From Pseudomonas frederiksbergensis (lineage in GTDB: Bacteria > Pseudomonadota > Gammaproteobacteria > Pseudomonadales > Pseudomonadaceae): DNA of 64,000 nt. Location of the stretch: assembly GCF_003732705.1 (NCBI RefSeq), contig NZ_MOBR01000004.1, positions 1 to 64,000 on the forward strand, in the 5' to 3' direction. The notes beneath the pieces were generated by a model, which was not told where the DNA came from, did not search any database, and was given only the letters and a program-made list of their open reading frames with translations. The position numbers and the translations under genes are program-made. Shown in pieces: positions 8,142 to 16,856 of the stretch (within the stretch, counting starts at the first letter, position 1; every line of letters begins with the position of its first letter).

Positions 8142-10466
8142 TTAATTCATCCAGCCCTTGACCCAATCCATCACCGTTTCGCCGGAAGCAGGGCTTTCGC
8201 CACCGCAAGCGGCGCCGGGAGGCGGTTCGCTGCCGCGAATATACGGCATCTGCACCGCACCTGGGCAGTTGGCATCAGAGCCCTGCCCGGTACGCGAATC
8301 AACCCAGGCCTGAACAATGTTATCCGGCTGCGGCATGTCCAGCGGCAGCGGATCGGCCTTGCGCATAAAACTGGTCCAGACCTGCAATGCGCCAGTGGCA
8401 CCGGTGAACGGCGTCTTGCCGTTATCGTCGCGCCCCAGCCAAACCACTGCCAGCAAATCCTGGCTGAAACCGGCGAACCAGCTGTCACGGGAATCGTTAC
8501 TGGTACCGGTCTTGCCCGCCAATGTCAGGGTTTTGGGCAGCACGTTATAAACCGAACTGCCGGTGCCTTCACGCATCACCCGCTGCATGGCGCTCTGGAT
8601 CAGGAAAATCGACGCCGGATCGAAGCGTTGCTGAATCTGGAACGGATAACGCTTGAGCGGCTCGCCTTCGGCAGTCAACACGCTGCGAATCCCGCGCATC
8701 GGCGTATTAAAACCGCCGTTGGCCAGGGTCTGGTACATGGTCGCCACTTCCATCGGCGTCAAGCCACCCGCGCCCAACAGCATCGATGGGAACGCCGGGA
8801 ATTCGCGAGTCACACCCAGCCGCGCCAGGGTCTTGAGGACATTCGGCACGCCCAGTTCCAGGCCCAGACGCGCAGTCGACAGGTTGTAGGAATGCGCCAG
8901 CCCCTGATAAAGGAAAACGGTTCCATGGGAGCGGCGATCATAGTTCTGCGGTTTCCAGACCTGACCGTCCGCGCCCTTCACCGAGAAGGATTCGTCCGAC
9001 AGCCAACTGGTCAAACTGTATTGGCTCGGTTTCTCAAGGGCAGTCAGATACACCGCCGGTTTGATCAACGAACCGATCGGGCGTACCGCATCCAGTGCGC
9101 GGTTGAAACCGGCAAAACTCGCCTGACGGCTACCGATCATGGCCTGGACTTCACCGGTTTCCGGGTTGGTCACCACCATGGCTGCTTCGACGTCATCCGA
9201 ACCTTTACGCCCGGCCAGGCGTTTAAAGGTGTCGTTAACCGACGCTTCGGCTTTCATCTGCAGAATCGGGTCGAAACTGGTGAAAATCCGCAGGCCTTCT
9301 TCGGTCAAGTCTTCGTCGCGATAGTCTTCGCGCAGCTGGCGCTTGACCAGATCGATAAAGCCCGGGAACGAGCTGTCGGCCAGTTTGCCGCGAGTGGTCA
9401 CGCCCAGTGACATGGCCTTCGCCGCAGCAACTTGCTCGGCTGTGGCAACGCCTTGTTGCTCAAGTACGTCGAGCACCAGGTTGCGCCGTTCCAGTGCGCG
9501 CTCAGGATTGCGACGCGGGTTGTAATAGGACGGCCCCTTGACCATGCCCACCAGCAAGGCGACTTGATGCAGTTTCAGTTCGGACAATGGCTGGCCGAAG
9601 AAGAACTGACTGGCCAGGCCGAAACCGTGCACCGCGCGCTGACCATCCTGACCGACGAACACTTCGTTGAGGTAAGCCTCAAGAATTTCCCGTTTGTCGT
9701 AATGCAGCTCAAGCAACATCGCCATCATGGCTTCGGTGAGTTTGCGGGTCAGGCTGCGTTCGCTGGTCAGGTAGAAGTTCTTGACCAATTGTTGCGTCAG
9801 CGTACTGCCGCCCTGAGTCATCTTGCCGCCCGAGGTGTTGACGTAGACGGCCCGGGCAATCGACTTCGGCGATACGCCCCAGTGGTGATAGAAATCCCGG
9901 TCTTCCACGGCGACCAGGGTTTCCAGCAGATACGGCGGGACCTGATCGATTTTGATCAGGATGCGATCTTCAAGGTTTTTCGGGTAAATGCCGCCGATCA
10001 GCAGCGGCTCCAGCCGCACCACGGAAAGCTTCGAACCGTTGGTCGCCGAAAGTTCGGCAACATAATCGCCAGAGAACCGAACCCGTACAGGCTGGGCTTT
10101 TTCCAAGCCTTCATAGAACTGGAAGCCACGGGTATTCAGGTCGACGGTATTGCCGCTGACCGCCGCCGCGCCGGGGCCGTTGCTCACGGCTTCGCGTCGG
10201 TAGCCCAAGGCGTCGAGCTCGGTGAGGAAGTCGTCCTTGCTCAACTTCTGGCCGGTGAACAGCTCCAGCGGGCGTGCGTACACTTTGGCCGGGATGGTCC
10301 AGCGCTTGCCGGAGAACTTCTCCTGGACGATGGCGTCCAGGTAAACCGCAAACCCCGCGAGCACGACGAGGCCGACCAGGCTGAGTTTAATGGCCCAGCT
10401 CAGCCAGGGGCTAAGGCCCTTGGAAGGTGGTTTTTTTTTGCTGCGAGGGGATCGAGTACGAGTCAT
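8142..10466 (-). CDS. mrcB: Penicillin-binding protein 1B (bifunctional peptidoglycan synthase)
   Basis: 774 residues. A basic cytoplasmic tail (1-25) precedes a membrane anchor (about 27-47). The UB2H region follows, then the GT51 glycosyltransferase with catalytic Glu in EDRDFYHHWG (about residue 187) and the motif GGSTLTQQLVKN. The C-terminal transpeptidase has SxxK (SLIK), SxN (SYN) and KTGT motifs, all intact. It polymerises lipid II and cross-links the chains on the periplasmic face. Length is normal for PBP1B. A perfect TATAAT lies only 8 nt upstream of the ATG, predicting little or no 5' leader. Confidence 0.97.
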   Translation of the reverse strand: MTRTRSPRSKKKPPSKGLSPWLSWAIKLSLVGLVVLAGFAVYLDAIVQEKFSGKRWTIPAKVYARPLELFTGQKLSKDDFLTELDALGYRREAVSNGPGAAAVSGNTVDLNTRGFQFYEGLEKAQPVRVRFSGDYVAELSATNGSKLSVVRLEPLLIGGIYPKNLEDRILIKIDQVPPYLLETLVAVEDRDFYHHWGVSPKSIARAVYVNTSGGKMTQGGSTLTQQLVKNFYLTSERSLTRKLTEAMMAMLLELHYDKREILEAYLNEVFVGQDGQRAVHGFGLASQFFFGQPLSELKLHQVALLVGMVKGPSYYNPRRNPERALERRNLVLDVLEQQGVATAEQVAAAKAMSLGVTTRGKLADSSFPGFIDLVKRQLREDYRDEDLTEEGLRIFTSFDPILQMKAEASVNDTFKRLAGRKGSDDVEAAMVVTNPETGEVQAMIGSRQASFAGFNRALDAVRPIGSLIKPAVYLTALEKPSQYSLTSWLSDESFSVKGADGQVWKPQNYDRRSHGTVFLYQGLAHSYNLSTARLGLELGVPNVLKTLARLGVTREFPAFPSMLLGAGGLTPMEVATMYQTLANGGFNTPMRGIRSVLTAEGEPLKRYPFQIQQRFDPASIFLIQSAMQRVMREGTGSSVYNVLPKTLTLAGKTGTSNDSRDSWFAGFSQDLLAVVWLGRDDNGKTPFTGATGALQVWTSFMRKADPLPLDMPQPDNIVQAWVDSRTGQGSDANCPGAVQMPYIRGSEPPPGAACGGESPASGETVMDWVKGWMN

Positions 10467-10474
10467 GGCGGCGG

Positions 10475-10480
10475 ATTATA
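10475..10480 (-). promoter_or_regulatory. -10 element of mrcB, leaderless arrangement
   Basis: A perfect TATAAT on the minus strand ends 8 nt before the mrcB ATG. A start site 6-8 nt downstream would fall on or beside the AUG. The -35 is weak (CTGTTG at a 17-bp spacing), and no Shine-Dalgarno sequence is present between the hexamer and ATG. Confidence 0.5.
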
Positions 10481-10517
10481 CGCACTTTATTCATACTCAA
10501 CAGGAGCCCGCCGAGGT

Positions 10518-10545
10518 TTGCGTCAGGCGGACTTGCGGCCATAAT
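10518..10545 (+). promoter_or_regulatory. Candidate sigma-70 promoter for the kinase-like gene
   Basis: TTGCGT (10518-10523), a 16-bp spacer and CATAAT (10540-10545) lie 39 bp before the GTG start at 10585. The position is right and the -10 matches 5 of 6. Confidence 0.45.
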
Positions 10546-10584
10546 GGCGACCTTGAATTTTCCCCCGACTCTGAAGGATCGCCT

Positions 10585-12141
10585 GTGAGCCAGTCCCTGA
10601 TCGCCGCCCTGCAAAACCCGGCCCTCTACCCGCATCCCGTCGATGGGTTCCAGGTCATCGAGACCCATATCTCCTGGGTCATTCTCACGGGTCCCTTTGC
10701 TTATAAATTGAAGAAGCCGATGAATTTCGGCTTCCTGGACTTCACCAGCCTCGACGCTCGCGAACATTTCTGCGCTGAAGAGCTGCGTCTGAACCAGCGC
10801 CTGACCAACGATTTGTATCTTGAAGTGTTGCCGATCACCGGCAGCGCCGAAGCTCCACAACTGGGCGGCGATGGCCCGGTCGTCGAATTTGCGCTGAAGA
10901 TGCGCCAGTTCCCGCAAAGCCAGTTGCTCAGCACGTTGCAGGCCAACGGTGAATTGACCACCGCGCATATCGACGAAATGGCCGAGCAAATCGCGCACTT
11001 CCACCTTACCGCGCCAAAGGTCCCGGCCGAACACGACGCCGGCACCCCGGACAGCGTGATGGCACCGGTGCGCCAGAACTTCGACCAGATCCGCCCGTTC
11101 CTCAGCGACAAAGCCGATCTGCTGCAACTGGACGCCTTGCAAGCCTGGGCCGAAAGCAGCTTCGAACGCCTCAAGCCGCTGATTGCCCAGCGCAAGACCG
11201 ACGGTTTCATCCGCGAATGCCACGGTGACATCCACCTCGGCAACGCCACCGTGATCGACGGCAAGGTCGTGATCTTCGACTGCATCGAATTCAACGAGCC
11301 GTTCCGCTTCACCGACGTCTACGCTGACACCGGTTTCCTGGCGATGGACTTGGAAGACCGTGGCCTGAAAAGCATGGCGCGTCGTTTCATCAGCCAATAC
11401 CTGGAACTGACCGGCGATTACCAGGGCCTTGAACTGCTGAACTTCTATAAAGCCTACCGCGCCCTGGTTCGCGCCAAGGTTGCCCTGTTCAGCATGCCGG
11501 CAGAGGCCGATCCGGTGCAGCGCGCCACCACCCTGCGCCAGTACCGCAACTATGCGAACCTGGCCGAAAGCTACAGCACCATCCCTTCGCGTTTCCTGGC
11601 CATCACCCACGGTGTTTCCGCTGTCGGCAAGAGCCGCGTGGCCATGCGCCTGGTGGAAGCCCTGGGCGCGGTTCGCCTGCGTTCCGATGTAGAGCGCAAG
11701 CGTCTGTTCGGCGAACAAACCGTACCGAACGACCCGCAGGCCGGCATCTACAGTGCTGACGCCAGCGCCGCGACCTACACCCGTCTGCATGAGATCGCCG
11801 CCGTGATCCTGCGTGCCGGTTTCCCGGTCGTGATCGATGCTACCTACCTCAAGCGCGACCAGCGTGACGGCGCGGCAAAAATTGCCGAAGCCACAGGTGC
11901 ACCGTTCCTGATTCTGGACTGCAACGCGCCACAAGCTGTGATCGAGAGCTGGCTGGCCCTGCGTCAGGCAGAGAAAACAGATCCGTCCGACGCCAACCTG
12001 GCCGTTATCGCCGCCCAGCAAGCCAGCCGTGAAGCCCTGACGCCGGCCGAGATTCTCTGCAGCAAGCGCGTTCAGACCAACGAAAGCGGGACCCTCGACA
12101 CCGTCGTGGCGCAAATTCGCCAACGCATGCCGGGCCTGTAA
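10585..12141 (+). CDS. Bifunctional aminoglycoside phosphotransferase-like / P-loop kinase-like protein
   Basis: 518 residues from a GTG at 10585 preceded by AAGGAT; longer upstream readings run into the mrcB promoter. Residues 1-330 resemble the phosphotransferase (APH/choline kinase) fold, with the catalytic loop HGDIHLGN and IFDCIEFN carrying the metal-binding Asp. Residues 345-518 form an AAA/nucleotide-kinase-like P-loop domain, with Walker A as GVSAVGKSR (the usual GxxGxGK with one substitution). COG2187-COG0645 fusions of this kind are common in Pseudomonas; the substrate is unknown and antibiotic resistance should not be assumed. Confidence 0.85.
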   Translation: MSQSLIAALQNPALYPHPVDGFQVIETHISWVILTGPFAYKLKKPMNFGFLDFTSLDAREHFCAEELRLNQRLTNDLYLEVLPITGSAEAPQLGGDGPVVEFALKMRQFPQSQLLSTLQANGELTTAHIDEMAEQIAHFHLTAPKVPAEHDAGTPDSVMAPVRQNFDQIRPFLSDKADLLQLDALQAWAESSFERLKPLIAQRKTDGFIRECHGDIHLGNATVIDGKVVIFDCIEFNEPFRFTDVYADTGFLAMDLEDRGLKSMARRFISQYLELTGDYQGLELLNFYKAYRALVRAKVALFSMPAEADPVQRATTLRQYRNYANLAESYSTIPSRFLAITHGVSAVGKSRVAMRLVEALGAVRLRSDVERKRLFGEQTVPNDPQAGIYSADASAATYTRLHEIAAVILRAGFPVVIDATYLKRDQRDGAAKIAEATGAPFLILDCNAPQAVIESWLALRQAEKTDPSDANLAVIAAQQASREALTPAEILCSKRVQTNESGTLDTVVAQIRQRMPGL

Positions 12142-12232
12142 GAAACTATTTCAGTCGTGGGGCCTTCGCCGGCTTCACGACTGTCAAATAGTGGCACTAT
12201 ACTGGCGTCATAAAACCAACAGGTGATGTGAC

Positions 12233-12577
12233 ATGAGCCAGCCCAAACTTCTCGACACCCCGCTTTATGCCTTGCTGCACAAAGACGACATCACAGGTTT
12301 TAACAAGGAACGTCCCAAGGATGGCCCGATCGACATGGTCGGTGGCGACTTCCGAGGTCTCGACCTGCGTGAGTTGAATGCCGACGGCGTGGACTTTACC
12401 GACGCGTATTTCCGTTCCGCCGACTTGCGCGGTATCGACTTTCGCAGTGCGTCCCTGGAAGGCGCGAGCCTGGCCCACGCACAAATCTCCGGTGCCTACT
12501 TCCCACCAGAGCTGAGTGCCGATGAGATCCTGATGTCGATGAATTTCGGCACACGCCTGCGTTATCGCACCCGCTGA
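12233..12577 (+). CDS. Pentapeptide repeat-containing protein
   Basis: 114 residues. Residues 35-85 contain consecutive A(D/N)LxX-type pentapeptides (DFRGL DLREL NADGV DFTDA YFRSA DLRGI DFRSA SLEGA), predicting a short right-handed quadrilateral beta-helix of about two and a half coils. No signal peptide, so probably cytoplasmic. Longer relatives such as Qnr mimic DNA and bind gyrase, but this protein is too short for that inference. The ribosome binding site AGGTGA precedes the ATG. It is followed by a REP pair. Confidence 0.9.
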   Translation: MSQPKLLDTPLYALLHKDDITGFNKERPKDGPIDMVGGDFRGLDLRELNADGVDFTDAYFRSADLRGIDFRSASLEGASLAHAQISGAYFPPELSADEILMSMNFGTRLRYRTR

Positions 12578-12601
12578 ACCCTCCCTACACGACACGATCC
12601 C

Positions 12602-12691
12602 TGTGGGAGCGAGCCTGCTCGCGAAGGCGGTGTGACAGGCGCCATCAGTGATGAATGACACACCGTCTTCGCGAGCAGGCTCGCTCCCACA
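12602..12691. repeat. REP pair (REPIN)
   Basis: Inverted copies beginning TGTGGGAGCGAGCCTGCTCG and ending GCTCCCACA, with a 'gtgtga...tgacac' extension of the stem, form a long imperfect palindrome after the pentapeptide-repeat gene. Confidence 0.92.
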
Positions 12692-12863
12692 AGGGATTGC
12701 GTTGCCTCTCCCTACTGCATCCGCAGACATTTCCCACTCTCCGAACATCCGCTTCTTAGAAGCTTTTGCGTCGAAACCGACCAAACAATCACGCTTTTCC
12801 TACTGATGGCTACACTCCTCAAAGGCTCGCCCACGCACCGATCGGCCGTCGCAAGGAGGCTTG

Positions 12864-13136
12864 ATGAATGATGAACTGCAACACCTGAAGAATCTTGGCA
12901 AGACGTCGGCACAGTGGCTGCATGCCGTGGGCATTCACAGTGCCTCGGACTTGCGTCGCCTGGGGGCGGTGGACGCTTATCGGGCCGTGCGTACGCGCGG
13001 GTTCCGGGCGTCCAAGGTGTTGCTGTATGCGATCGAAGGCGCGCTGATGGATGTGCACTGGAATGACATCCCCGCCGAACGCAAGGAAGCCTTGAACAAA
13101 CAACTGGAAGCCATTTCTTCACGCCACAAGAATTAA
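12864..13136 (+). CDS. TfoX C-terminal domain protein
   Basis: 90 residues from the ATG at 12864, 4 nt after the strong ribosome binding site AAGGAGG (12853-12859); a TTG three bases upstream is too close to it. The whole protein is the TfoX/Sxy C-terminal domain, a helix-hairpin-helix-like fold (LKNLGKTSAQWLHAVGI, then DLRRLGAVDAYRAVR). The N-terminal TfoX domain of true competence regulators is missing, so a competence role is not implied. It lies 15 bp before cbpA and is probably cotranscribed with it, as in P. aeruginosa. Confidence 0.9.
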   Translation: MNDELQHLKNLGKTSAQWLHAVGIHSASDLRRLGAVDAYRAVRTRGFRASKVLLYAIEGALMDVHWNDIPAERKEALNKQLEAISSRHKN

Positions 13137-13151
13137 ACAGGCGCCATCGCC

Positions 13152-13952
13152 ATGTACCTGCTTGGGGAACAACCGGCTTACGCCGACGCACTGATTAATC
13201 GACTGCAAAACATGCCCGCCCGGTTACTGGAGGGGTTATCACCCTGCGGGCCGGCCCTGGAGCTTCCTGCCGTTGAAGACCTCGCGACGGTGCTGCCCGG
13301 CGATCAGCTGTTTCTTCTCGACAGTGGCTTGCTGCATGGCTGCGTCGATGAGCGCGCCTTGTTCTATTTGCACGAAGGTGACCTGGTCGGTCTGCGCCAG
13401 GACGCAGAGCTGCCCCACTGCCGCTTGCGCAGCGACAGCCCGCTGTCCTTGATTCCTTACCTGCGAGCCGAGGTGTTCCAGCATATTTATGCTGATCCGC
13501 AGCGTTCGGAGTTGTTCCTGCAGTACCTGGGCGGCCAGGCCTCACTGTTGTCCGACGCCGTCGCGCGCCTGAAACAACCCGAGTTTCGCAGCACCCACGG
13601 CTTTCAGCGCGTGGCCAGAGGCGAAGTACTGATTCAACAAGGCGATGAGGCGGACCATGTGTTCGTCATCATCGAAGGCCACGCCGAAGCGTTTGTCGAC
13701 GGATATAAAGTCGGCGATGTGCCCAAGGATGAGATTTTCGGTGCCATGGCGGTGTTCACCGGCGAGAAGCGCAATGCCAGTGTTATCACCAGCGAACCGA
13801 GTACGGTGATTCTGATTCCCAAGGACCAGTTTCTGAGCCTGACGCAAAGCAATCCGAAAATCGCTCACAGCCTGATCGAAAGCATGGCGCGGCGCATCGG
13901 CCTGCTGAACAAGCAGATCACCCAACTGAGCAGCGCTAAAATTCCAGGCTGA
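13152..13952 (+). CDS. cbpA: Cyclic nucleotide-binding domain protein CbpA
   Basis: 266 residues. The C-terminal half (about 135-260) is a CRP-like cNMP-binding beta-roll (GEVLIQQGDEADHVFVIIEG, then GDVPKDEIFGAMAVFTGEKRNASV). The N-terminal half is a degenerate related module with QLFLLDSGLLHG. There is no helix-turn-helix, so it is not a transcription factor; the P. aeruginosa homologue CbpA binds cAMP and is under Vfr control. Order TfoX-C, cbpA, prrF, phuW is the same as in P. aeruginosa. The phosphate-binding Arg in GEKRNAS is present. Confidence 0.88.
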   Translation: MYLLGEQPAYADALINRLQNMPARLLEGLSPCGPALELPAVEDLATVLPGDQLFLLDSGLLHGCVDERALFYLHEGDLVGLRQDAELPHCRLRSDSPLSLIPYLRAEVFQHIYADPQRSELFLQYLGGQASLLSDAVARLKQPEFRSTHGFQRVARGEVLIQQGDEADHVFVIIEGHAEAFVDGYKVGDVPKDEIFGAMAVFTGEKRNASVITSEPSTVILIPKDQFLSLTQSNPKIAHSLIESMARRIGLLNKQITQLSSAKIPG

Positions 13953-14007
13953 AGCCCAATGAATTCGGGGTGTTCAGACGAACTTGAAACTAATCGGAAA
14001 ACAGCGG

Positions 14008-14035
14008 TTGACTTGGTAATGAGAATCGCTATGAT
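14008..14035 (+). promoter_or_regulatory. prrF promoter with overlapping Fur box
   Basis: TTGACT (14008-14013), 16-bp spacer, TATGAT (14030-14035). The 19-bp segment 14015-14033 (GGTAATGAGAATCGCTATG) matches the Fur consensus GATAATGATAATCATTATC at 14 of 19 positions and covers spacer and -10. Fur with iron would block the promoter, giving expression only under iron starvation. Confidence 0.88.
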
Positions 14036-14041
14036 TATCAC

Positions 14042-14156
14042 AACTGGTCGCGAGACTGGTCGATATTCTGAAAAGCCCTTGGTTCGGACTCTCAGATTAT
14101 CTCCTCATCAGGCTAATCACGGTTATTTGACCCGGCTCTTGCCGGGTCTTTTTTTG
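14042..14156 (+). ncRNA. prrF: PrrF iron-responsive small RNA
   Basis: About 115 nt from a start site 7 nt after the -10 to the end of the terminator T-run. The 5' stem (ACTGGTCGCGAGACTGGT) and the antisense core TTATCTCCTCATCAGGCTAA are what I recall of PrrF1/PrrF2. The RNA acts with Hfq to reduce mRNAs for non-essential iron proteins (SodB, TCA-cycle enzymes, bacterioferritin), sparing iron. In P. aeruginosa two tandem copies lie between cbpA and phuW; here there is one copy at the same place. No tandem repeat is visible, so the second gene, if any, is elsewhere. Confidence 0.92.
14129..14156 (+). terminator. prrF Rho-independent terminator
   Basis: GACCCGG and CCGGGTC (14129-14148) form a stem around a CTCTTG loop, followed by seven or eight T residues. 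Confidence 0.93.
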
Positions 14157-14178
14157 CCTGTAAAAAAGTTGCCTGAGC

Positions 14179-15030
14179 TTACTTGTCCATCTGCTTACGC
14201 ATCTCTGCGCAATAGTCCTGCGCCGGCGTGGCAGGCGTGTACCAGACGTAATCGGCCATGGCCGACGTGACCTCACTGCCCTGCTCCGCCAGCATCAATA
14301 CAATTGGCGCATCGGGCTCACCCAGATCCAGCACATGCAGCGGCACACCGACATCCTTGCGCGCATGGTAGGCACCGGCCAACAGCATTGACGGCGTCGG
14401 CGCCGCAATCAACTGCTGCGCCATGCGCCGATCACGTTGCTGTTGCACCGCCAGCATGGCGGGCATTTGCGATTGGGGCAGCAAACCGCAATGAGATCCG
14501 CTGATTTGCTCCAGTAACTCTTTCTTGACCGACGGGGCATTGGAACGTGAACCGCTCACTGCCGGTGATTGAACGTAGAAGGCCCGAACTTCGGCGTTGT
14601 CCAGATTCGCCGCCAGCAGCGGATAAGGCTGACTCAAGGCAAAACGCACAATCGGCCCGTACAAATCCCAGTCCCAGCCCGACTGCCAGGCCAATGCGCC
14701 GGGTAGATCGACGGGGGGAGTCGAGGCATGGCGCACATCATCGACGCGCAATTGTTGATCCGGCGTGAGCATTTCCAGCAACAGGCTGCCTTGCGATCGC
14801 CGCTGCCCCAGCGCCTGGAGCAACCACAATTGCAGTTGATGGTGATCGCGGTTGTCATGCTGCTCGCCGATGATGATCCGATCTGGCTTGGCCAACCGTG
14901 CGACCAGTTCTTGCGCCGTCAGTGACTGACCGCTGTGCAAGTCGCGAATCTGGCCGGTGATCGGTGGTGGCGCTGAAACATGCTGACAAGCACTCAGTAA
15001 CAACGCAGCCAACAGCAAAATCCCACGCAT
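14179..15030 (-). CDS. phuW: ChaN/PhuW family heme-associated lipoprotein
   Basis: 283 residues. A lipoprotein signal with lipobox LLSAC (Cys at 15) precedes the ChaN domain (PF04187), with hallmark IIIGEQHDNRDHH near residue 52 and a C-terminal LLAGAYHARKD motif. ChaN of Campylobacter binds cofacial hemes at the outer membrane. It is the distal gene of phuTUVW, 21 bp after phuV, and is convergent with prrF. Function in heme handling is inferred from family and operon. Confidence 0.87.
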   Translation of the reverse strand: MRGILLLAALLLSACQHVSAPPPITGQIRDLHSGQSLTAQELVARLAKPDRIIIGEQHDNRDHHQLQLWLLQALGQRRSQGSLLLEMLTPDQQLRVDDVRHASTPPVDLPGALAWQSGWDWDLYGPIVRFALSQPYPLLAANLDNAEVRAFYVQSPAVSGSRSNAPSVKKELLEQISGSHCGLLPQSQMPAMLAVQQQRDRRMAQQLIAAPTPSMLLAGAYHARKDVGVPLHVLDLGEPDAPIVLMLAEQGSEVTSAMADYVWYTPATPAQDYCAEMRKQMDK

Positions 15031-15051
15031 GTTCTCACCTCCATGAACAAC

Positions 15052-15819
15052 TCAGCGGGCGATGATCAGCGGATGCCCACGCTCCGGGTGCGGTTGCACC
15101 AACACTTCCAGGCCGAACACCGCTTTGAGCGGCTCCGGGCGCAACACCTGCTCCGGTGTATCCAGCGCCACCGGACGCCCGCCTTCGAGCAGCAAGATGC
15201 GGTCACAATAACGCGCCGCCAGGTTCAGATCATGCAGGATCACCAACACCGCCGCACCGCGATCAGCGAACTCGCGCACCGCTTGCAGCGTGGTGTGTTG
15301 ATGCAGCGGATCCAGCATCGAAGTCGGCTCATCCAGCAATAAAGTCTGCCCCGCCTCCCCAGGCCAGAGCTGAGCCAATACCCGCGCCAGATGCACCCGC
15401 TGACGCTCACCGCCAGACAGGGCCAAATAACTGCGACCACTCAGATGCCCGGCATCGGCGGCACCCAATGCGGCGGCGATGATTTCATCATCGCGCACCC
15501 GGCCGCTCTGCCAGGGCAAGCGCCCCATACCAACCACTTCCTCGACACGAAAGCCGAAGTCCAGGGTCGACACTTGCGGTAACACCGCCAGCCGTTGGGC
15601 GCGCTGGACGCCGGTGCAATGCCGCAGCTCCTGCTGATCGAGCCAGACGCGTCCCTCATCAGGGTGCAGTTCTGCGCTCAAGGCACCGAGCAACGTACTC
15701 TTGCCGGCACCGTTCGGGCCTAGCACACCGAGGACTTCGCCCGGTTTGAGTTCGAGGGTGATGTCCGTCAGCACGGTTTTGCTGCCCCGGCGGATCAACA
15801 GGTTTTCCGTACGCAGCAT
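15052..15819 (-). CDS. phuV: Heme ABC transporter ATP-binding protein
   Basis: 255 residues. Walker [10 protein letters not shown], signature [12 protein letters not shown], Walker [12 protein letters not shown] and the switch His in [12 protein letters not shown] are all intact. It powers heme import from periplasm to cytoplasm with PhuU and PhuT. The start overlaps the phuU stop by one base (TGATG). Homologues are also called HmuV. Confidence 0.94.
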   Translation of the reverse strand: MLRTENLLIRRGSKTVLTDITLELKPGEVLGVLGPNGAGKSTLLGALSAELHPDEGRVWLDQQELRHCTGVQRAQRLAVLPQVSTLDFGFRVEEVVGMGRLPWQSGRVRDDEIIAAALGAADAGHLSGRSYLALSGGERQRVHLARVLAQLWPGEAGQTLLLDEPTSMLDPLHQHTTLQAVREFADRGAAVLVILHDLNLAARYCDRILLLEGGRPVALDTPEQVLRPEPLKAVFGLEVLVQPHPERGHPLIIAR

Positions 15820-16856
15820 CAGGCGGGCCTCCTGAGCAGCAAAAACAGAAAGAACGGCGCACCAATAAACGCCGTGACGATGCCGATCGGCAACTCGGCC
15901 GGCGCCAGGGCCAGGCGCGCCACCAGATCGGCAAACAGCAACAGACTCGCCCCCGCCAGCACCGAGGCCGGCAACAGCACTTTGTGATCCGGCCCGGCCA
16001 GCAGCCGCACCAGATGCGGCACCACCAGCCCGACAAAACCAATCATGCCCGCCGCTGCCACTGCCGCGCCGACTCCCAGCGCAGTGCAGAACACCAGCTC
16101 ACGCTTGAGTCCTTCGACGTCAATGCCCAAGTGACCGGCCTCGGACTCACCGAGCAACAACGCATTCAGCGCCTTGGCCCGGCGCGGCAACCACAGCGCC
16201 ACACCGGCCGTCACCAGCAGCAACGGCCAGAGCCGCGAATAACTGGCGCCGTTGAGGCTGCCCAGGTTCCAGAACGTCAGCGTACGCAACGTCGCATCGT
16301 CCGCCAGATAGGTGAACAAACCCACCGCCGAACCGGCCAGCGCCGTCAACGCGATCCCCGCCAGCAGCATGGTTGCGACATTGGTTTGCCCGTTACGCCG
16401 GCCCAGTCGATACACCAGCGCCGTCACCCCGAGCCCGCCCAGAAAGGCGCACAACGATAAAAGATAAGGCCCGAAGGACTCGGGCAAGCCACCGAATGCC
16501 GAGCCGCCGACAATCGCAATCGCCGCGCCCAACGCCGCGCCGCTGGAAACACCCACCAGCCCCGGATCAGCCAAAGGATTGCGAAACAAGCCCTGCATCG
16601 CCACGCCGGACAGCGCCAGCACCCCGCCGACCGCCAACCCCAACAAGGTGCGCGGCAGGCGAATCTGCCCCAGAATCAGCTCGGCCTGCTCAAGTCCATC
16701 GGGCGCAATCGGCACACCGATCAGGCGCAACGCCGCCCGCAAGGTGTCGAGCAGCGGCAAACTCACCGGGCCCAGGGCCAGCGACAACCAGATCGCCAGT
16801 AAACACAGCAGGCTCAAGCCAATAAACAGTGCGCGAGGTTTAACCAGCGTGGTCAT
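15819..16856 (-). CDS. phuU: Heme ABC transporter permease
   Basis: 345 residues with about ten transmembrane helices, FecCD/BtuC family. The family motif [21 protein letters not shown] lies near residue 85 and the coupling helix region GFVGLVVPH near 270. The product forms the membrane channel for heme uptake. It overlaps the phuT stop by 4 nt (ATGA). The family also transports siderophores and cobalamin; heme specificity comes from PhuT, PhuW and synteny. Also called HmuU. Confidence 0.94.
   Translation of the reverse strand: MTTLVKPRALFIGLSLLCLLAIWLSLALGPVSLPLLDTLRAALRLIGVPIAPDGLEQAELILGQIRLPRTLLGLAVGGVLALSGVAMQGLFRNPLADPGLVGVSSGAALGAAIAIVGGSAFGGLPESFGPYLLSLCAFLGGLGVTALVYRLGRRNGQTNVATMLLAGIALTALAGSAVGLFTYLADDATLRTLTFWNLGSLNGASYSRLWPLLLVTAGVALWLPRRAKALNALLLGESEAGHLGIDVEGLKRELVFCTALGVGAAVAAAGMIGFVGLVVPHLVRLLAGPDHKVLLPASVLAGASLLLFADLVARLALAPAELPIGIVTAFIGAPFFLFLLLRRPA

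Noticed and set aside
10585..12141. Aminoglycoside resistance gene
   Set aside because: The phosphotransferase-like domain is in a chromosomal core protein family fused to a P-loop domain; no resistance determinant features or mobile context.
12864..13136. TfoX competence regulator
   Set aside because: Only the C-terminal domain is present; the N-terminal domain of TfoX/Sxy is missing, so competence control cannot be claimed.
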